A stretch of DNA of 64,000 nt from Stenotrophomonas humi (GCF_001431415.1 NZ_LDJI01000029.1:1-64000), one strand, 5' to 3'. Positions 17,615 to 26,693 are shown, numbered from the stretch's first letter. Notes: generated by a model from the letters alone, not told the origin. Numbers and translations are program-made.

Positions 17615-18967
17615 CTAACGCATCAACACCACTTCCTCGGCCGACGTGGGATGAATCGCCACCGTGTCTTCCATCTGCCTGCGGGTGATCCCGGCTTTTA
17701 GCGCCACCGCGAAGCCCTGCAGGATCTCGTCGGCGCCTTCGCCCAACAGATGGATGCCCACGACCTTCTCATCATCGCCCGCACAGACCATCTTGAACAC
17801 CGTGCGTACGTCGCCATCCCCCAATGCCTGCAGCATCGGCCGGAAACGGCTGTGGTACGTGCTCACCTTATCGAAGCGTTTGCGCGCTTCCTCCTCACTC
17901 AATCCCACCGTGCCGAATGGCGGATGCGCGAACACCACGCTCGGCACGTTGTCGTAGTCGAGCCGTGCATCGGGCTGGCCGCCGTACAGGCGGTCCATCA
18001 AGCGACGCGCGGCGGCGATGGCCACCGGCGTCAACGTCACCCGGCCAGTGACGTCACCCACAGCGAAGATGCCTGGCACCGAAGTGTTCTGGTAGGCATC
18101 CACTTCAATGGCGCCCTTCTCGCCCAGCACGACACCCGCCTGTTCCAAGCCGAGGTCATGCGTGCTCGGTACGCGCCCGGTGGCGAACAGCACATTGTCG
18201 AACACCGAATGCTCCGGGCCGTTCTGCAACACGGCGCGCACGCGGCCATGCTGGCGCTCCAGTGCTTTCACTTCGCAGCCGAAATGCAGTTCCACACCCT
18301 GCAGGCGCAGATTCTCGGCCAACTGCGCGGACACCTCCGCATCAAAGTGACCCAGCAAACGCTGCCCGCGTACCAGCAACGCAACATCGCTACCCAGGGC
18401 ACGCAGCACGCCGGCCAGCTCCACCGCGATGTAGCCCCCACCGATGATCGCCACCCGCGCCGGGCGCGACTGCAATGCGAAGAAATCATCAGACACGCCA
18501 CCCAGCTCAGCGCCTGGAATATCAGGTTTCAGTGGATGCGCACCGGTCGCGATGACGATATGCCGGGCAAGCAGCTGGGTGCCGTCATCGCACTCCACCG
18601 TATGCGCATCCAGCAGACGACCACGGTGGCTGATGCGAGCCACGCCGGTTTCACCCAGGCGCTTCTGGTAGCTGGCGTGGATGTTGGCGATATAACCTTG
18701 CCGCCGCTGTACCAGCTGTGCCCAATCCAAGCCCGGCTCAGCTGGCACCTCGAATCCCATTCGCGAAGCCAGGCCGATACGCTCGGCAAGGTCGGCCGCC
18801 AGCCACATCGCTTTCTTCGGAACGCAGCCGACGTTGACACAGGTACCGCCCAATGGCGCAGGTTCCAGCATCGCCACTTTGGCGCCATGGCCTGCAGCGC
18901 GGAATGCCGCCGCCAACCCACCCGAACCACCGCCAATCACCACCACATCGTAAGCACTGGCACTCAT
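17615..18967 (-). CDS. gor: Glutathione-disulfide reductase
   Basis: A 450-residue FAD/NAD(P)H pyridine nucleotide-disulfide oxidoreductase that reduces glutathione disulfide in the cytosol. The FAD motif VVIGGGSGGLAAA opens the protein. The redox-active disulfide is Cys43-Cys48 in GGTCVNVGCVPKK, and the C-terminal catalytic base lies in AIHPTSAEE. The second nucleotide-binding motif is IIGGGYIAVELAG. These distinguish it from lipoamide dehydrogenase and support Gor. Its ATG overlaps the stop of the dadA-like gene (ATGA at 18964-18967), so it is translated from the same transcript, perhaps with the DUF418 gene too. Length matches the family. Confidence 0.92.
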   Translation of the reverse strand: MSASAYDVVVIGGGSGGLAAAFRAAGHGAKVAMLEPAPLGGTCVNVGCVPKKAMWLAADLAERIGLASRMGFEVPAEPGLDWAQLVQRRQGYIANIHASYQKRLGETGVARISHRGRLLDAHTVECDDGTQLLARHIVIATGAHPLKPDIPGAELGGVSDDFFALQSRPARVAIIGGGYIAVELAGVLRALGSDVALLVRGQRLLGHFDAEVSAQLAENLRLQGVELHFGCEVKALERQHGRVRAVLQNGPEHSVFDNVLFATGRVPSTHDLGLEQAGVVLGEKGAIEVDAYQNTSVPGIFAVGDVTGRVTLTPVAIAAARRLMDRLYGGQPDARLDYDNVPSVVFAHPPFGTVGLSEEEARKRFDKVSTYHSRFRPMLQALGDGDVRTVFKMVCAGDDEKVVGIHLLGEGADEILQGFAVALKAGITRRQMEDTVAIHPTSAEEVVLMR

Positions 18968-20214
18968 TGGAATCGCTCCGCGCGATACGGTGTGGGATCA
19001 ATGGCAGGTGTCTGCCCGGTAATCAAATCAGCCATCAGTTGTCCGCTCCCGCTGCTCATGCTGATGCCGAGCATGCCATGGCCGGCCGCTAGCCAGACGT
19101 GAGCATGCAGGGGCGAACGCCCCAGTATCGGCATATCGTCCCAGGTCATCGGCCGCCAACCATACCAGCGCTCATGCACGGCCCCGCCCAGTGGTTGCCG
19201 CAGATAGTGATGTGCCGCCTGTTCGAGCGCCTGCAATCGGGTTTCATTGAGGCGGCGATCCTGCCCGGAGAATTCCATCGTCCCACCCAGCCGCATGCGC
19301 CCATCCCAGGCGATGACGAACACCGAGCGGTCCTTCAGTACCACCGGGCGGCTCGGCACCTGTGCCGTCTGGCTGGTGGTGATCGAGTAACCCTTGCCAG
19401 GCTGTATCGGCATACGCAACCCCACACTGCGCACCAGCTGCGGCGACCACGCGCCGGTAGCAAGTACCAGTTCGGCCGCATACCGCTCGCCTTTCGCGGT
19501 CCGCACACGCACGCCGTTTTTCTGCGGATCGAACGAGACGAGCGCGCAGTGTTCTTCGATCTGCACACCCTGCGCACGCAGTACGCGACCGAGTTCGGCG
19601 GTGTAGCGATCCGGCCGCAGACTGGCATCCCCGGGGAAGCGGATCGCACCAACGATGCCTTCATTGAAGGCCGGTTCCTGCCGCAGATAGTCAGCGCCGT
19701 CGATCACCTGCGTGGCGATTCCCAGCTGCTGCAACGCCTCGCATTCAACCGCATGTCGCTCGAAGTTGGCCTGCTCGCGGAATACGTAATCCAGGCCCTT
19801 CTCGGCGAACTCGCAATCGAGCTGATGATCGCGTACCCACTCGACCAGGCGCTGCCGCGAGTCGTTCAACAGCGCCGCGCGGCCTTGCGTACTCTGCAAC
19901 CAAGCATGCGAATTGCAGCGCGCGGCAAAGCGTACCAACCAGCGCCAAAGCGATGGATCAAAACGCGGTGGGATATACAGCGGCGCCTGCGGTGACAGCA
20001 TCCAGCGCAGCGCGCGCATCGGTACGCCGGGCGCGGCCAATGGGGGTGCATGGCTGGGCGTGATGGTGCCGCAATTGCCATGCGAGGTTGCACCGCCGAG
20101 GCGGCCCGCATCGAGTACACGCACCTGGCGCCCGGCGTGGGACAGGGCCAACGCGGTAGCCAGGCCGGTGGCGCCGGCACCGATGATCAGGACATCGTCT
20201 TTGGGGAAATTCAC
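18964..20214 (-). CDS. dadA: D-amino acid dehydrogenase-like FAD oxidoreductase
   Basis: A 416-residue FAD-dependent oxidoreductase of the DAO/DadA family. The Rossmann motif VLIIGAGATGLATALALSHA is at the N terminus, and GATSHGNCGTITPSHAPPLA and the C-terminal AAGHGMLGISMSSGSGQLMA match D-amino acid dehydrogenase small-subunit proteins. The expected reaction is oxidative deamination of D-amino acids feeding electrons to the respiratory chain. No alanine racemase (dadX) or Lrp-type regulator is adjacent, so D-hydroxyproline or another D-amino acid is equally possible. It lies 16 bp after the DUF418 gene and overlaps gor by 4 bp, so the three form one operon. Confidence 0.8.
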   Translation of the reverse strand: MNFPKDDVLIIGAGATGLATALALSHAGRQVRVLDAGRLGGATSHGNCGTITPSHAPPLAAPGVPMRALRWMLSPQAPLYIPPRFDPSLWRWLVRFAARCNSHAWLQSTQGRAALLNDSRQRLVEWVRDHQLDCEFAEKGLDYVFREQANFERHAVECEALQQLGIATQVIDGADYLRQEPAFNEGIVGAIRFPGDASLRPDRYTAELGRVLRAQGVQIEEHCALVSFDPQKNGVRVRTAKGERYAAELVLATGAWSPQLVRSVGLRMPIQPGKGYSITTSQTAQVPSRPVVLKDRSVFVIAWDGRMRLGGTMEFSGQDRRLNETRLQALEQAAHHYLRQPLGGAVHERWYGWRPMTWDDMPILGRSPLHAHVWLAAGHGMLGISMSSGSGQLMADLITGQTPAIDPTPYRAERFQ

Positions 20215-20230
20215 CCGCCGATTCTATTCC

Positions 20231-21439
20231 TCAACCAATCGACTGACGGCGCAATGGTGGCAGTTGCAAGTAAGTGATCGCACGCCACACCCACTCCATC
20301 GGGCCGAAGCGGAAGTACTTCAGCCAGCAATGGCTGAGCAGCACCTGCACGGCAAACAGGGCGATCGCAAACAGCAGCTGCCACGCACGGCCCATCTGCT
20401 CGAACCAGCCCAGCCCATAACCGTAGAAAACCAGGGTGCAGATCAGCGATTGGCCCAGGTAGTTGCTCAACGCCATGCGCCCTGCCGGCGCCAACCAACG
20501 CAGATGCGCACTCCAGCGCCCCCCCCATGCCAGGTAGCCCAAGCACATCAAAAGGCCCGCCACCGCATTCAAGGCATAGGTACTGGTCGAACGCAGGTCG
20601 AAGCGCCCAGGCACGACATAGGGCAGCCACCACACACTGAACAGCATCAACCCCAGACCCAACGGCAATGCGCCCCAACGCAACCAAGCGAACAAGCGGG
20701 GATGCTCGGCCGGATGGGCGATGGCACCGCTACGTGCGAACCACGCGCCGATCAGGAACATGCCCAGCACCTGCGGCCCCACTACCATCAACGCGCCCAG
20801 CGAGGTGCCGAAATCCCGCAGCCGCTGCAGCACGGCCGTGCCATAACTGCCGTGACCATAAGCCTGACGTTGCGCTTCAATCGAAGCCAGTGCGGTGCTG
20901 GCCTGCTTGGCAACTTCGTCGGCCGGCAGCAGCGACATCACCGCACCCAACAGCAGAATCAGCAAAGCCGCGGCCAGATAGGCCGCCGTGCCGAGCACCG
21001 GCAACCAACTGCGCGGCGCCTCACGGAACGCCAGCAACACGAAAGACAGCAGCGCGTAGGCCACCAGGATATCGCCGGCCCACAGCAGTACCGCATGCAG
21101 CAGGCCGATCAACAACAGGCCCAGGCTGCGGCGTAGATAGAAGCGGGTGAAGTCGCGCCCGGCTGCTTCGGCCCGTTGCGCCATCACCGCGAAGCCCACC
21201 CCGAACAACAACGAGAACAGGGTGAAGAATTTGCCCTGCACGAAAATGTAGACGAAGCCGTCGGCCCAGCGGTCCAGCCCTTGCCAGTGCGCATCGATGC
21301 CGGTGAAGGACAGGTCCAGCGGCCCGCCGAAGGCCTCGATGTTCATCAGCAGGATGCCAAGCAGCGCCAGACCACGCAGGACGTCCAGCGTGGCGATGCG
21401 CTCGTTTGGCGTGACGGGCTGGAAAGCGGAAGTGGACAA
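20231..21439 (-). CDS. DUF418 family membrane protein
   Basis: A 402-residue multi-pass inner-membrane protein of the DUF418/YeiB family. The signature ERIATLDVLRGLALLGILLMN opens it, and the C-terminal DUF418 block includes GRMALSNYLGQSLICTLVFY and LSHCWLKYFRFGPMEWVWRA. The family is related to acyltransferase-3-like membrane proteins; the substrate is not established. It is the first gene of a likely operon with dadA-like and gor (16-bp gap, then 4-bp overlap). The 214 bp between its start and the slyD stop hold the slyD terminator and, presumably, its promoter. Confidence 0.88.
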   Translation of the reverse strand: MSTSAFQPVTPNERIATLDVLRGLALLGILLMNIEAFGGPLDLSFTGIDAHWQGLDRWADGFVYIFVQGKFFTLFSLLFGVGFAVMAQRAEAAGRDFTRFYLRRSLGLLLIGLLHAVLLWAGDILVAYALLSFVLLAFREAPRSWLPVLGTAAYLAAALLILLLGAVMSLLPADEVAKQASTALASIEAQRQAYGHGSYGTAVLQRLRDFGTSLGALMVVGPQVLGMFLIGAWFARSGAIAHPAEHPRLFAWLRWGALPLGLGLMLFSVWWLPYVVPGRFDLRSTSTYALNAVAGLLMCLGYLAWGGRWSAHLRWLAPAGRMALSNYLGQSLICTLVFYGYGLGWFEQMGRAWQLLFAIALFAVQVLLSHCWLKYFRFGPMEWVWRAITYLQLPPLRRQSIG

Positions 21440-21602
21440 GGGCAGACACGCTCTGGTGACAGGTGCGCGATTAAAACATGCCCTCCTGCCGGGGGAGGAC
21501 GTACCGGGCCGCGTCCGACAGCACCACTACCGCGAAAGCCTCAGCACAGCATGTGCTGTGCTCCCCTGCCATTTCCTTCAAGGGCCATGCCCCTCAAACG
21601 CA

Positions 21603-21629
21603 AAACGGCCCGCACAGGGCGGGCCGTTT
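21603..21629 (-). terminator. Terminator of slyD
   Basis: Perfect 11-bp arms (21603-21613, 21619-21629) around a 5-nt loop. On the minus strand it lies 24 bp after the slyD stop and is followed by TTTTG. Confidence 0.75.
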
Positions 21630-21653
21630 GCTGCATTGCTGCCGGTGCGGCAA

Positions 21654-22133
21654 TCAGTGCTGGTGACCACCGTCGCCATGCACGTGGCCGTGCTGCACTT
21701 CTTCCTCGCTGGCTTCACGCACTTCGATGATTTCCACGTCGAAATGCAGATCCTTGCCAGCCATCGGGTGGTTCAGGTCAACGTCGACCACGGTCATGCC
21801 GACCTTTTCGACGGTGACGGCGCGCGGGCCGAAGTTGGTCTGCAGGATCACCTGCGTGCCCGGAATCAGACGGGTGGTGCCGAAATGCTTCTTCGGCACG
21901 CGCTGGGTCAAGCCTTCACGGCGCTCGCCGTAGGCTTCGGCCGACTTCACGTCAACGCCAAAGCTCTCGCCGGCTTCCTTGTCCATCATGGCCGCTTCCA
22001 GGCCCGGGATGATGTTGCCGTGGCCGATCAGGATCGCCAGCGGATCGCGGTCCTTGGAGCTTTCGATCGGCTCCTGGCCGATTTCGGAAACGGTGTAGTG
22101 GAAGCGGACGACGCGGTCTTTTTCGATCTTCAT
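21654..22133 (-). CDS. slyD: FKBP-type peptidyl-prolyl isomerase SlyD
   Basis: A 159-residue SlyD-type prolyl isomerase and chaperone, acting in the cytosol and often in nickel handling. The start MKIEKDRVVRFHYTVSEIG at ATG 22133 matches SlyD; an in-frame upstream start at 22205 adds 24 unrelated residues. FKBP core blocks are DPLAILIGHGNIIPGLEAAM and the inserted flap domain VDLNHPMAGKDLHFDVEIIE. The tail is His-rich (VQHGHVHGDGGHQH), shorter than the metal-binding tail of E. coli SlyD and without its Cys residues, so nickel capacity may be lower. It is divergent from the NlpC/P60 lipoprotein gene and ends in a good terminator. Confidence 0.94.
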   Translation of the reverse strand: MKIEKDRVVRFHYTVSEIGQEPIESSKDRDPLAILIGHGNIIPGLEAAMMDKEAGESFGVDVKSAEAYGERREGLTQRVPKKHFGTTRLIPGTQVILQTNFGPRAVTVEKVGMTVVDVDLNHPMAGKDLHFDVEIIEVREASEEEVQHGHVHGDGGHQH

Positions 22134-22243
22134 GCCTGACTCTATCTGGTGGCTGCCCGGGGCAGTCGTTGGGACGGCCTTGTCGGCCGCCGGGTACGCC
22201 GCCATGATGACGGCCTTCTAAGGTGGCGCATTATCCGGGCTCC

Positions 22244-22771
22244 ATGCACATCACGCCAGTTTTCCGCTCCCGTACGTGGCAGTTGACCGCCGCGCTCCTG
22301 ATCACTGCCACCCTGGCGGGCTGCGGGCACAGCCCCAGCAAGTCAGCACCGCCGTCGGGCCACACTTACTCTCCCGTGGCACCGGCCGACCCAGCCGCTG
22401 CGTCGTCGGTACTGATGCGGGCACTGGGCCTGGTGGGCACGCCCTACCGGTATGGCGGCAATACGCCTGAATCCGGTTTCGACTGCAGCGGCCTGGTCAC
22501 TTATGTCTACCGGGACATGCTGGCGCTGAACCTGCCACGCACCTCACGCGAGCTGGCCGCCATCCAGGGGCCGAAGATCGCCACCGACCGCCTCACCGCT
22601 GGCGACCTTGTGTTTTTCGGCGACAAGGGCAACGTCTGGCATGTCGGAATCTATGTCGGTGAAGGCCGCTTTGTGCATGCCCCAAGCACCGGCGGAACCG
22701 TAAGACTGGATTACCTGGACGGCCCTTACTGGCGTAACCATTACACCGGTGCCAAGCGTGTTTTGCGGTAA
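22244..22771 (+). CDS. NlpC/P60 family lipoprotein peptidase
   Basis: A 175-residue envelope lipoprotein. The start at ATG 22244 gives a signal with lipobox LAGC (Cys27); an in-frame GTG at 22223 would add seven residues. The NlpC/P60 domain covers residues 60-175 with the triad Cys81 (FDCSGL), His133 (WHVGIYVG) and His145 (FVHAPS). Such enzymes cut peptide stems of peptidoglycan, typically D-Glu-mDAP bonds. A second NlpC/P60 gene follows 105 bp downstream with very similar catalytic blocks (GTPYR, GLVxYVxR, VHAPSTG), pointing to duplication. Likely role: cell-wall remodelling at the outer-membrane face. Confidence 0.92.
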   Translation: MHITPVFRSRTWQLTAALLITATLAGCGHSPSKSAPPSGHTYSPVAPADPAAASSVLMRALGLVGTPYRYGGNTPESGFDCSGLVTYVYRDMLALNLPRTSRELAAIQGPKIATDRLTAGDLVFFGDKGNVWHVGIYVGEGRFVHAPSTGGTVRLDYLDGPYWRNHYTGAKRVLR

Positions 22772-22876
22772 ACCGTGAATTCAGTCCCCAAAAATAACGA
22801 ATAATTAACGAAATTTGTACCTATACCCACGCTTCACAGGGCATGATCGCCCATCGAATTTTATTGTGACTGCCGC

Positions 22877-23623
22877 GTGACGACTGACAACACGTCCTAC
22901 CCGGGCCAGCCGAAGACCGTTTCACCCTCCATCCGTCGCCTGTTGTGCGCCGTGGCACTGGCCGTCGCCAGCCTCCCGGCCTTCGCCCAGAGCGCTGCGG
23001 AAACAGAGACCACCGCCAAGCCGGCGCCTGCCCGCGCCGAGGCTCAGCGCAGCAAGGCCGACGCCGCTGCCACCGCCACGCTGGCCGCACTGCTGCCGCA
23101 CCTGGCCGCCAGCGACACCATTCCGCTGATGGACCGCTCGGCGATGTTTGCCGGCGACCTGAGCCGCCTGATCTCCGCTTACGACGCCTCCAAGGGCGTT
23201 TCTGCCGCCACCGAAGCCGCGCTCGCCAACGACGCTGACGGCAAGGTGCAGTCGGTCCTGCGCCGCGCCATGACCCTGCTGGGTACGCCGTACCGGTGGG
23301 GCGGCACCTCGCCGGATGCCGGTTTCGATTGCAGCGGCCTGGTCGGTTACGTCTTCCGCACCGCGCTGGGCATCGAGCTGCCGCGTGTGTCCCGCGAGAT
23401 GGCCAGCCAGGCCAGCTCCGAACTGATCCGTGACCGCTCGGCCCTGGCTGCCGGCGATCTGGTGTTCTTCGGCCGTCGCGGCCGTGTCGACCACGTCGGC
23501 ATCTACGTCGGTGAGGGCCGCTTCCTGCATGCCCCGAGCACCGGCAAGGACGTGCGTACCGACACCCTGCTCACCGGTTATTGGAGCGACAAATTCATGC
23601 AGGCGCGCCGCGTCCCGCTGTAA
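22877..23623 (+). CDS. Secreted NlpC/P60 family peptidase
   Basis: A 248-residue protein with a cleavable signal (LLCAVALAVASLPAFA|QS) where its neighbour has a lipobox. GTG 22877 is the start that opens this signal. Residues 30-130 are an Ala-rich linker region with no known domain. The C-terminal NlpC/P60 domain has Cys152 (FDCSGLVGYVF), His206 (VDHVGIYVG) and His218 (FLHAPSTG). It probably hydrolyses peptidoglycan stem peptides in the periplasm. The preceding 105 bp are A/T-rich compared with their surroundings and probably hold its own promoter. A clear terminator follows 23 bp after the stop. Confidence 0.92.
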   Translation: MTTDNTSYPGQPKTVSPSIRRLLCAVALAVASLPAFAQSAAETETTAKPAPARAEAQRSKADAAATATLAALLPHLAASDTIPLMDRSAMFAGDLSRLISAYDASKGVSAATEAALANDADGKVQSVLRRAMTLLGTPYRWGGTSPDAGFDCSGLVGYVFRTALGIELPRVSREMASQASSELIRDRSALAAGDLVFFGRRGRVDHVGIYVGEGRFLHAPSTGKDVRTDTLLTGYWSDKFMQARRVPL

Positions 23624-23646
23624 AGCGAACGCAGGTACCGCCAGCA

Positions 23647-23678
23647 AAGCCGTCGCCCTTCCGGGCGGCGGCTTTTTT
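23647..23678 (+). terminator. Rho-independent terminator
   Basis: A 12-bp GC-rich stem (with one wobble pair) around a TTCC loop, closing with a run of six T. It ends the NlpC/P60 transcript. Confidence 0.88.
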
Positions 23679-23744
23679 CATGGCGGTGACAATCCAGCCG
23701 GGTGGAAGCAACCTTAATACGCCTCATGACAAAGGTGCGCCAAT

Positions 23745-23761
23745 TCACATAACAGATGTGA
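23745..23761. promoter_or_regulatory. Inverted repeat upstream of the enhancer-binding protein gene
   Basis: TCACAT-AACAG-ATGTGA, 6-bp perfect arms, 58 bp before the regulator start. Arm order is opposite to a CRP/Clp site. It may be an operator for this gene; the regulator is unknown. Confidence 0.35.
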
Positions 23762-23818
23762 TTGCACCCTTCTGAATCAGGGGTATATGGTTGCCACCGA
23801 ACGCAAAGGTGACCACGC

Positions 23819-25159
23819 ATGGCCGCAGCACCTGATTCGAGCAAACGTTGTGTTATCTGGTTCGGAAAACCGGGGGCGCGAGAAAAAGTGATGCTGGCTG
23901 CGGATGGCTGGCAAGTACGTGCGGTTCTACCCCAACAGCCCGCCGACATCGGCATGCGCGGCGGCGATATGGTGGTCGGCCTGATTGATTTCCGCTCCAG
24001 CTCGGACAACGAACTGGAGCGCATCAGCCAGCTCACCGCCGAGCATCGGCACATGCCGCTGTTTGCCCTCACCCCCGCACAGGGTGAAGACGACGTCCGG
24101 ATGTCGCACCCGTTGCTTGCCGCTTGCCGGCAGCAGTTTCCGCACCCGCCCGACATCAAGGAGTTGCTGCGGCAGCTGCAGGCGCTGGGTGATGCCCCCT
24201 TGGCACTGGCCCACGACGATGTGCTCGACACGCTGCTGGGCGACAGCGAAGTGATGCTGGTCATGCGCGCCACCCTGCGCAAGTTCGCTCCGGTCGACCT
24301 GCCGGTGTTGATCACCGGCGAAACCGGTACCGGCAAGGAAGTTGCCGCACATGCCTTGCACCGCCTGTCTTCGCGTCATGGCAAGCCGTTCCAGGCCGTG
24401 AACTGCGGCGCCATTCCATCCACCCTGGTGCAGTCGGAGCTGTTCGGCCATGAGCGCGGCGCCTTCACCGGTGCGACCACCCGTCGTCATGGCCTGTTTG
24501 AAACCGCGCACAACGGCACGGTGTTCCTCGACGAAATCGGCGACCTGCCACTGGACGCGCAGACCAGTCTGTTGCGGGTGCTGCAGGAAGGCACCATCGA
24601 ACGCGTCGGCAGCAATCAGCCGATCCATGTCGATGTCCGCATCCTCGCCGCGACCCACGTGGATCTGGAGCGTGCGGTGGACAAGGGCAGCTTCCGCCGC
24701 GACCTCTACTACCGCCTGAACGTACTGCGCTTGTCGATGCCGCCACTGCGCAGCCGCGATGGCGATATCGAATTGTTGTCACGACATTTCCTGGCTGATT
24801 TCCGCGCCCGCCACCGCATCCGCGCACGCGGTTACAGCAGTGAGGCGCGTCATGCGATGGAGCGTTTCCAGTGGCCAGGCAACGTACGTGAACTGCTGAA
24901 CCGGGTGCAGCGCGCGGCCATCACTGCCGAGGGTGAGTTGATCACCTGCCAGGACCTGGAGTTGAGCCAGGACGGCAATGGCGCCGGCCTTGGACAGCTG
25001 ACCCATGCCCGCACCCATGCCGAACGCGAGACCCTGCTGTCGTGCCTGCAGCAAAGCCGTTACAACGTCAGTGCGTGTGCGCGGATGATGAAAGTGTCAC
25101 GAGTGACCATCTATCGGATGTGTCGCAAGCATCAGTTGACATTGGAAGGCTTGCGCTGA
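23819..25159 (+). CDS. VpsR-like sigma-54 enhancer-binding regulator
   Basis: A 446-residue bacterial enhancer-binding protein. Residues 10-125 form an atypical receiver-like domain with Asp57 (GLIDF) but without the full receiver acidic pocket. The AAA+ domain has Walker A GETGTGKE (167-174), an intact sigma-54 contact loop GAFTGA (214-219) and Walker [12 protein letters not shown] (234-244). A Fis-type HTH ends the protein (near 405-440, [20 protein letters not shown]). Overall layout and the C terminus resemble VpsR of Vibrio, a c-di-GMP-responsive biofilm activator, but VpsR lacks GAFTGA. It converges on the amyloid operon, whose first gene has a sigma-54 promoter, so it is the obvious candidate activator. 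c-di-GMP binding is inference. Confidence 0.88.
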   Translation: MAAAPDSSKRCVIWFGKPGAREKVMLAADGWQVRAVLPQQPADIGMRGGDMVVGLIDFRSSSDNELERISQLTAEHRHMPLFALTPAQGEDDVRMSHPLLAACRQQFPHPPDIKELLRQLQALGDAPLALAHDDVLDTLLGDSEVMLVMRATLRKFAPVDLPVLITGETGTGKEVAAHALHRLSSRHGKPFQAVNCGAIPSTLVQSELFGHERGAFTGATTRRHGLFETAHNGTVFLDEIGDLPLDAQTSLLRVLQEGTIERVGSNQPIHVDVRILAATHVDLERAVDKGSFRRDLYYRLNVLRLSMPPLRSRDGDIELLSRHFLADFRARHRIRARGYSSEARHAMERFQWPGNVRELLNRVQRAAITAEGELITCQDLELSQDGNGAGLGQLTHARTHAERETLLSCLQQSRYNVSACARMMKVSRVTIYRMCRKHQLTLEGLR

Positions 25160-25209
25160 GATGCGTGGTTGAGTGATTCTGGAGCAGCAGCAACGGCCTT
25201 CCTCCCCAG

Positions 25210-25238
25210 GCCTCCCCTTCGCCATGCGAAAGGGAGGC
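25210..25238. terminator. Bidirectional hairpin between regulator and amyloid operon
   Basis: Arms of 13 bp (25210-25222, 25226-25238; one mismatch) around a CAT loop. It lies between the convergent ends of the regulator gene and the fapF-like gene. There is no long T run. Confidence 0.55.
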
Positions 25239-25287
25239 GGCGGAAGCGGATTTCGCTGCAAGCTCACAGACCACGCAGAACACCCCT

Positions 25288-25309
25288 GCCGGGCACGGCC
25301 CGGCTCTAC
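25288..25309 (-). repeat. GTAG-headed REP-like palindrome
   Basis: On the minus strand: GTAGA head followed by a perfect 7-bp stem GCCGGGC/GCCCGGC with a 3-nt loop. It sits 6 bp from the stop codon of the fapF-like gene. Its layout is the same as that of the element at 15501-15522. Confidence 0.7.
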
Positions 25310-25314
25310 CGGGG

Positions 25315-26640
25315 TCACAGCATGTACGGCACTTTGAACGCCAGGCTGAAGTCCGGTGCATCCGGGGTCAGGCCGATGCCGAGCATGCTGACGAATGTCG
25401 CCTTCGAGGTCAGCGCGTAAGTCACGCCCAGATTGAGCGTGCCGGCGTTGGCGTCACTGCCGATCACCTTCATCCACTTGCCGTCCTTGTAGCGGGTTGA
25501 CGCACGGGCACTGAGCTTGTCGCTGAAAGAGATGCTCAGGCTGGTGCGCTCGTTGAAGGCGAAGGCGATGCCGGCGCCGAAGTAATACGAACCACCCAAC
25601 TTCACTTCACCCGGATTGATCGTGTCCGGGTTGGAATCGATGTCGTCAAAGCTACGTTTGAAGGAATGGATGTAGCCCACGTTGGCGAACAGGATCGCCG
25701 GATCCGCCGTCTTCACCGCCGACAGGCCCAGGTTGGCCTGCCACACGCCGTTGCCGGTGGGCTGTTTGGCCGGCACCGCAAAGCGGATGAAATCATCGTC
25801 GTCGCGTTCGATCACCTTCCAGTCCAGGCCATAGGGCTCACGTCCCGTCGGTGCGGTGACGCCGCCGGTCAGCACGGTTTCCGGCCGCCAGCCACGTTCA
25901 CCGAACAGCTTGTAGTTGGCGCTGGCGGTCACGTCACCAATGCCGGTGCCATGGGTTTCCTCCTGCGCGATGGCTGCGGCCGAGCCACCGGCCCCCCCTT
26001 TCTGGTAGATGGTCTTGCGTGCGAGGTAGGGCACATCCAGGTTCAGGGTCAGCCTTGGATTCAAGCCCCAACGCGCAGCGAAGTTGTAGGTGACCGAGTC
26101 GGATTCCACGTTCTCGATGGCGATGTTGCCAAGGAAGATCGCATCCAGCGCCAGGAAGCCGTTGAGGGTGAGCTGCTTACGGTCGTAGCGCGCATAGCTG
26201 ACGCTGTTTTCAAGCGTCAGGCGGCGATTGAACAATGCCGACTGCTGCTGTTTGACGTCATCGACACTGCGCCGCGCGGCCTCTTTGGCTTGCTGTGCCT
26301 CAGCGGCGCTGCTGGCATAGCCTTCGCCGGTTCCCGCCGGTTTCTGCGCGGTCTGCGCCGCCTCGGCAGTGATCGCCGCAGCCTGCGGTGGCACGCTTGC
26401 CGGCGCCATGGCCTGCGCCGTCTTGCCGCCGACCCGCGCCTGGATCGCCTGCACCTGCATATCCAGTTCGCGCAGTCGCCGCACTTCCTGCGCGTAGCTG
26501 GCCTTCAGGGCCTCCAGCTGCGCCACCAGTGCCCGTACATCCTCTTCATCACTGCTGTTGCTGGCCTTCGCCTCCTGCGCCGCCACTGAGGGCGAAACCA
26601 CAGCCAGACTCACCAGCGCCGCCATCGCCAGTCGGTTCAT
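25315..26640 (-). CDS. fapF: FapF-like outer-membrane amyloid secretion pore
   Basis: A 441-residue exported protein. ATG 26640 starts a signal peptide (MNRLAMAALVSLAVVSPSVA|AQ). Residues 27-65 are a heptad-rich coiled coil (DEEDVRALVAQLEALKASYA, then EVRRLRELDMQVQAIQARV). An Ala/Pro-rich linker follows to about 130, then a beta-barrel-like C-terminal domain with alternating hydrophobic strands. This order of coiled coil, linker and barrel is that of FapF, the trimeric pore that exports Fap amyloid subunits in Pseudomonas. It is the last gene of six in the fap order, 53 bp after the fapE-position gene. The C terminus ends FKVPYML and lacks the usual terminal Phe. Sequence identity to Pseudomonas FapF could not be measured. 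Confidence 0.8.
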   Translation of the reverse strand: MNRLAMAALVSLAVVSPSVAAQEAKASNSSDEEDVRALVAQLEALKASYAQEVRRLRELDMQVQAIQARVGGKTAQAMAPASVPPQAAAITAEAAQTAQKPAGTGEGYASSAAEAQQAKEAARRSVDDVKQQQSALFNRRLTLENSVSYARYDRKQLTLNGFLALDAIFLGNIAIENVESDSVTYNFAARWGLNPRLTLNLDVPYLARKTIYQKGGAGGSAAAIAQEETHGTGIGDVTASANYKLFGERGWRPETVLTGGVTAPTGREPYGLDWKVIERDDDDFIRFAVPAKQPTGNGVWQANLGLSAVKTADPAILFANVGYIHSFKRSFDDIDSNPDTINPGEVKLGGSYYFGAGIAFAFNERTSLSISFSDKLSARASTRYKDGKWMKVIGSDANAGTLNLGVTYALTSKATFVSMLGIGLTPDAPDFSLAFKVPYML

Positions 26641-26693
26641 TGTCGTGTTCCTCTGTGTTGTCCTTGTCGATGCCCGTGCAGTGCACGGGCCGT

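Noticed and set aside
23745..23761. A CRP/Clp site before the enhancer-binding protein gene
   Set aside because: The arms are in reverse order (TCACA then TGTGA), so it does not fit the TGTGA-N6-TCACA pattern.
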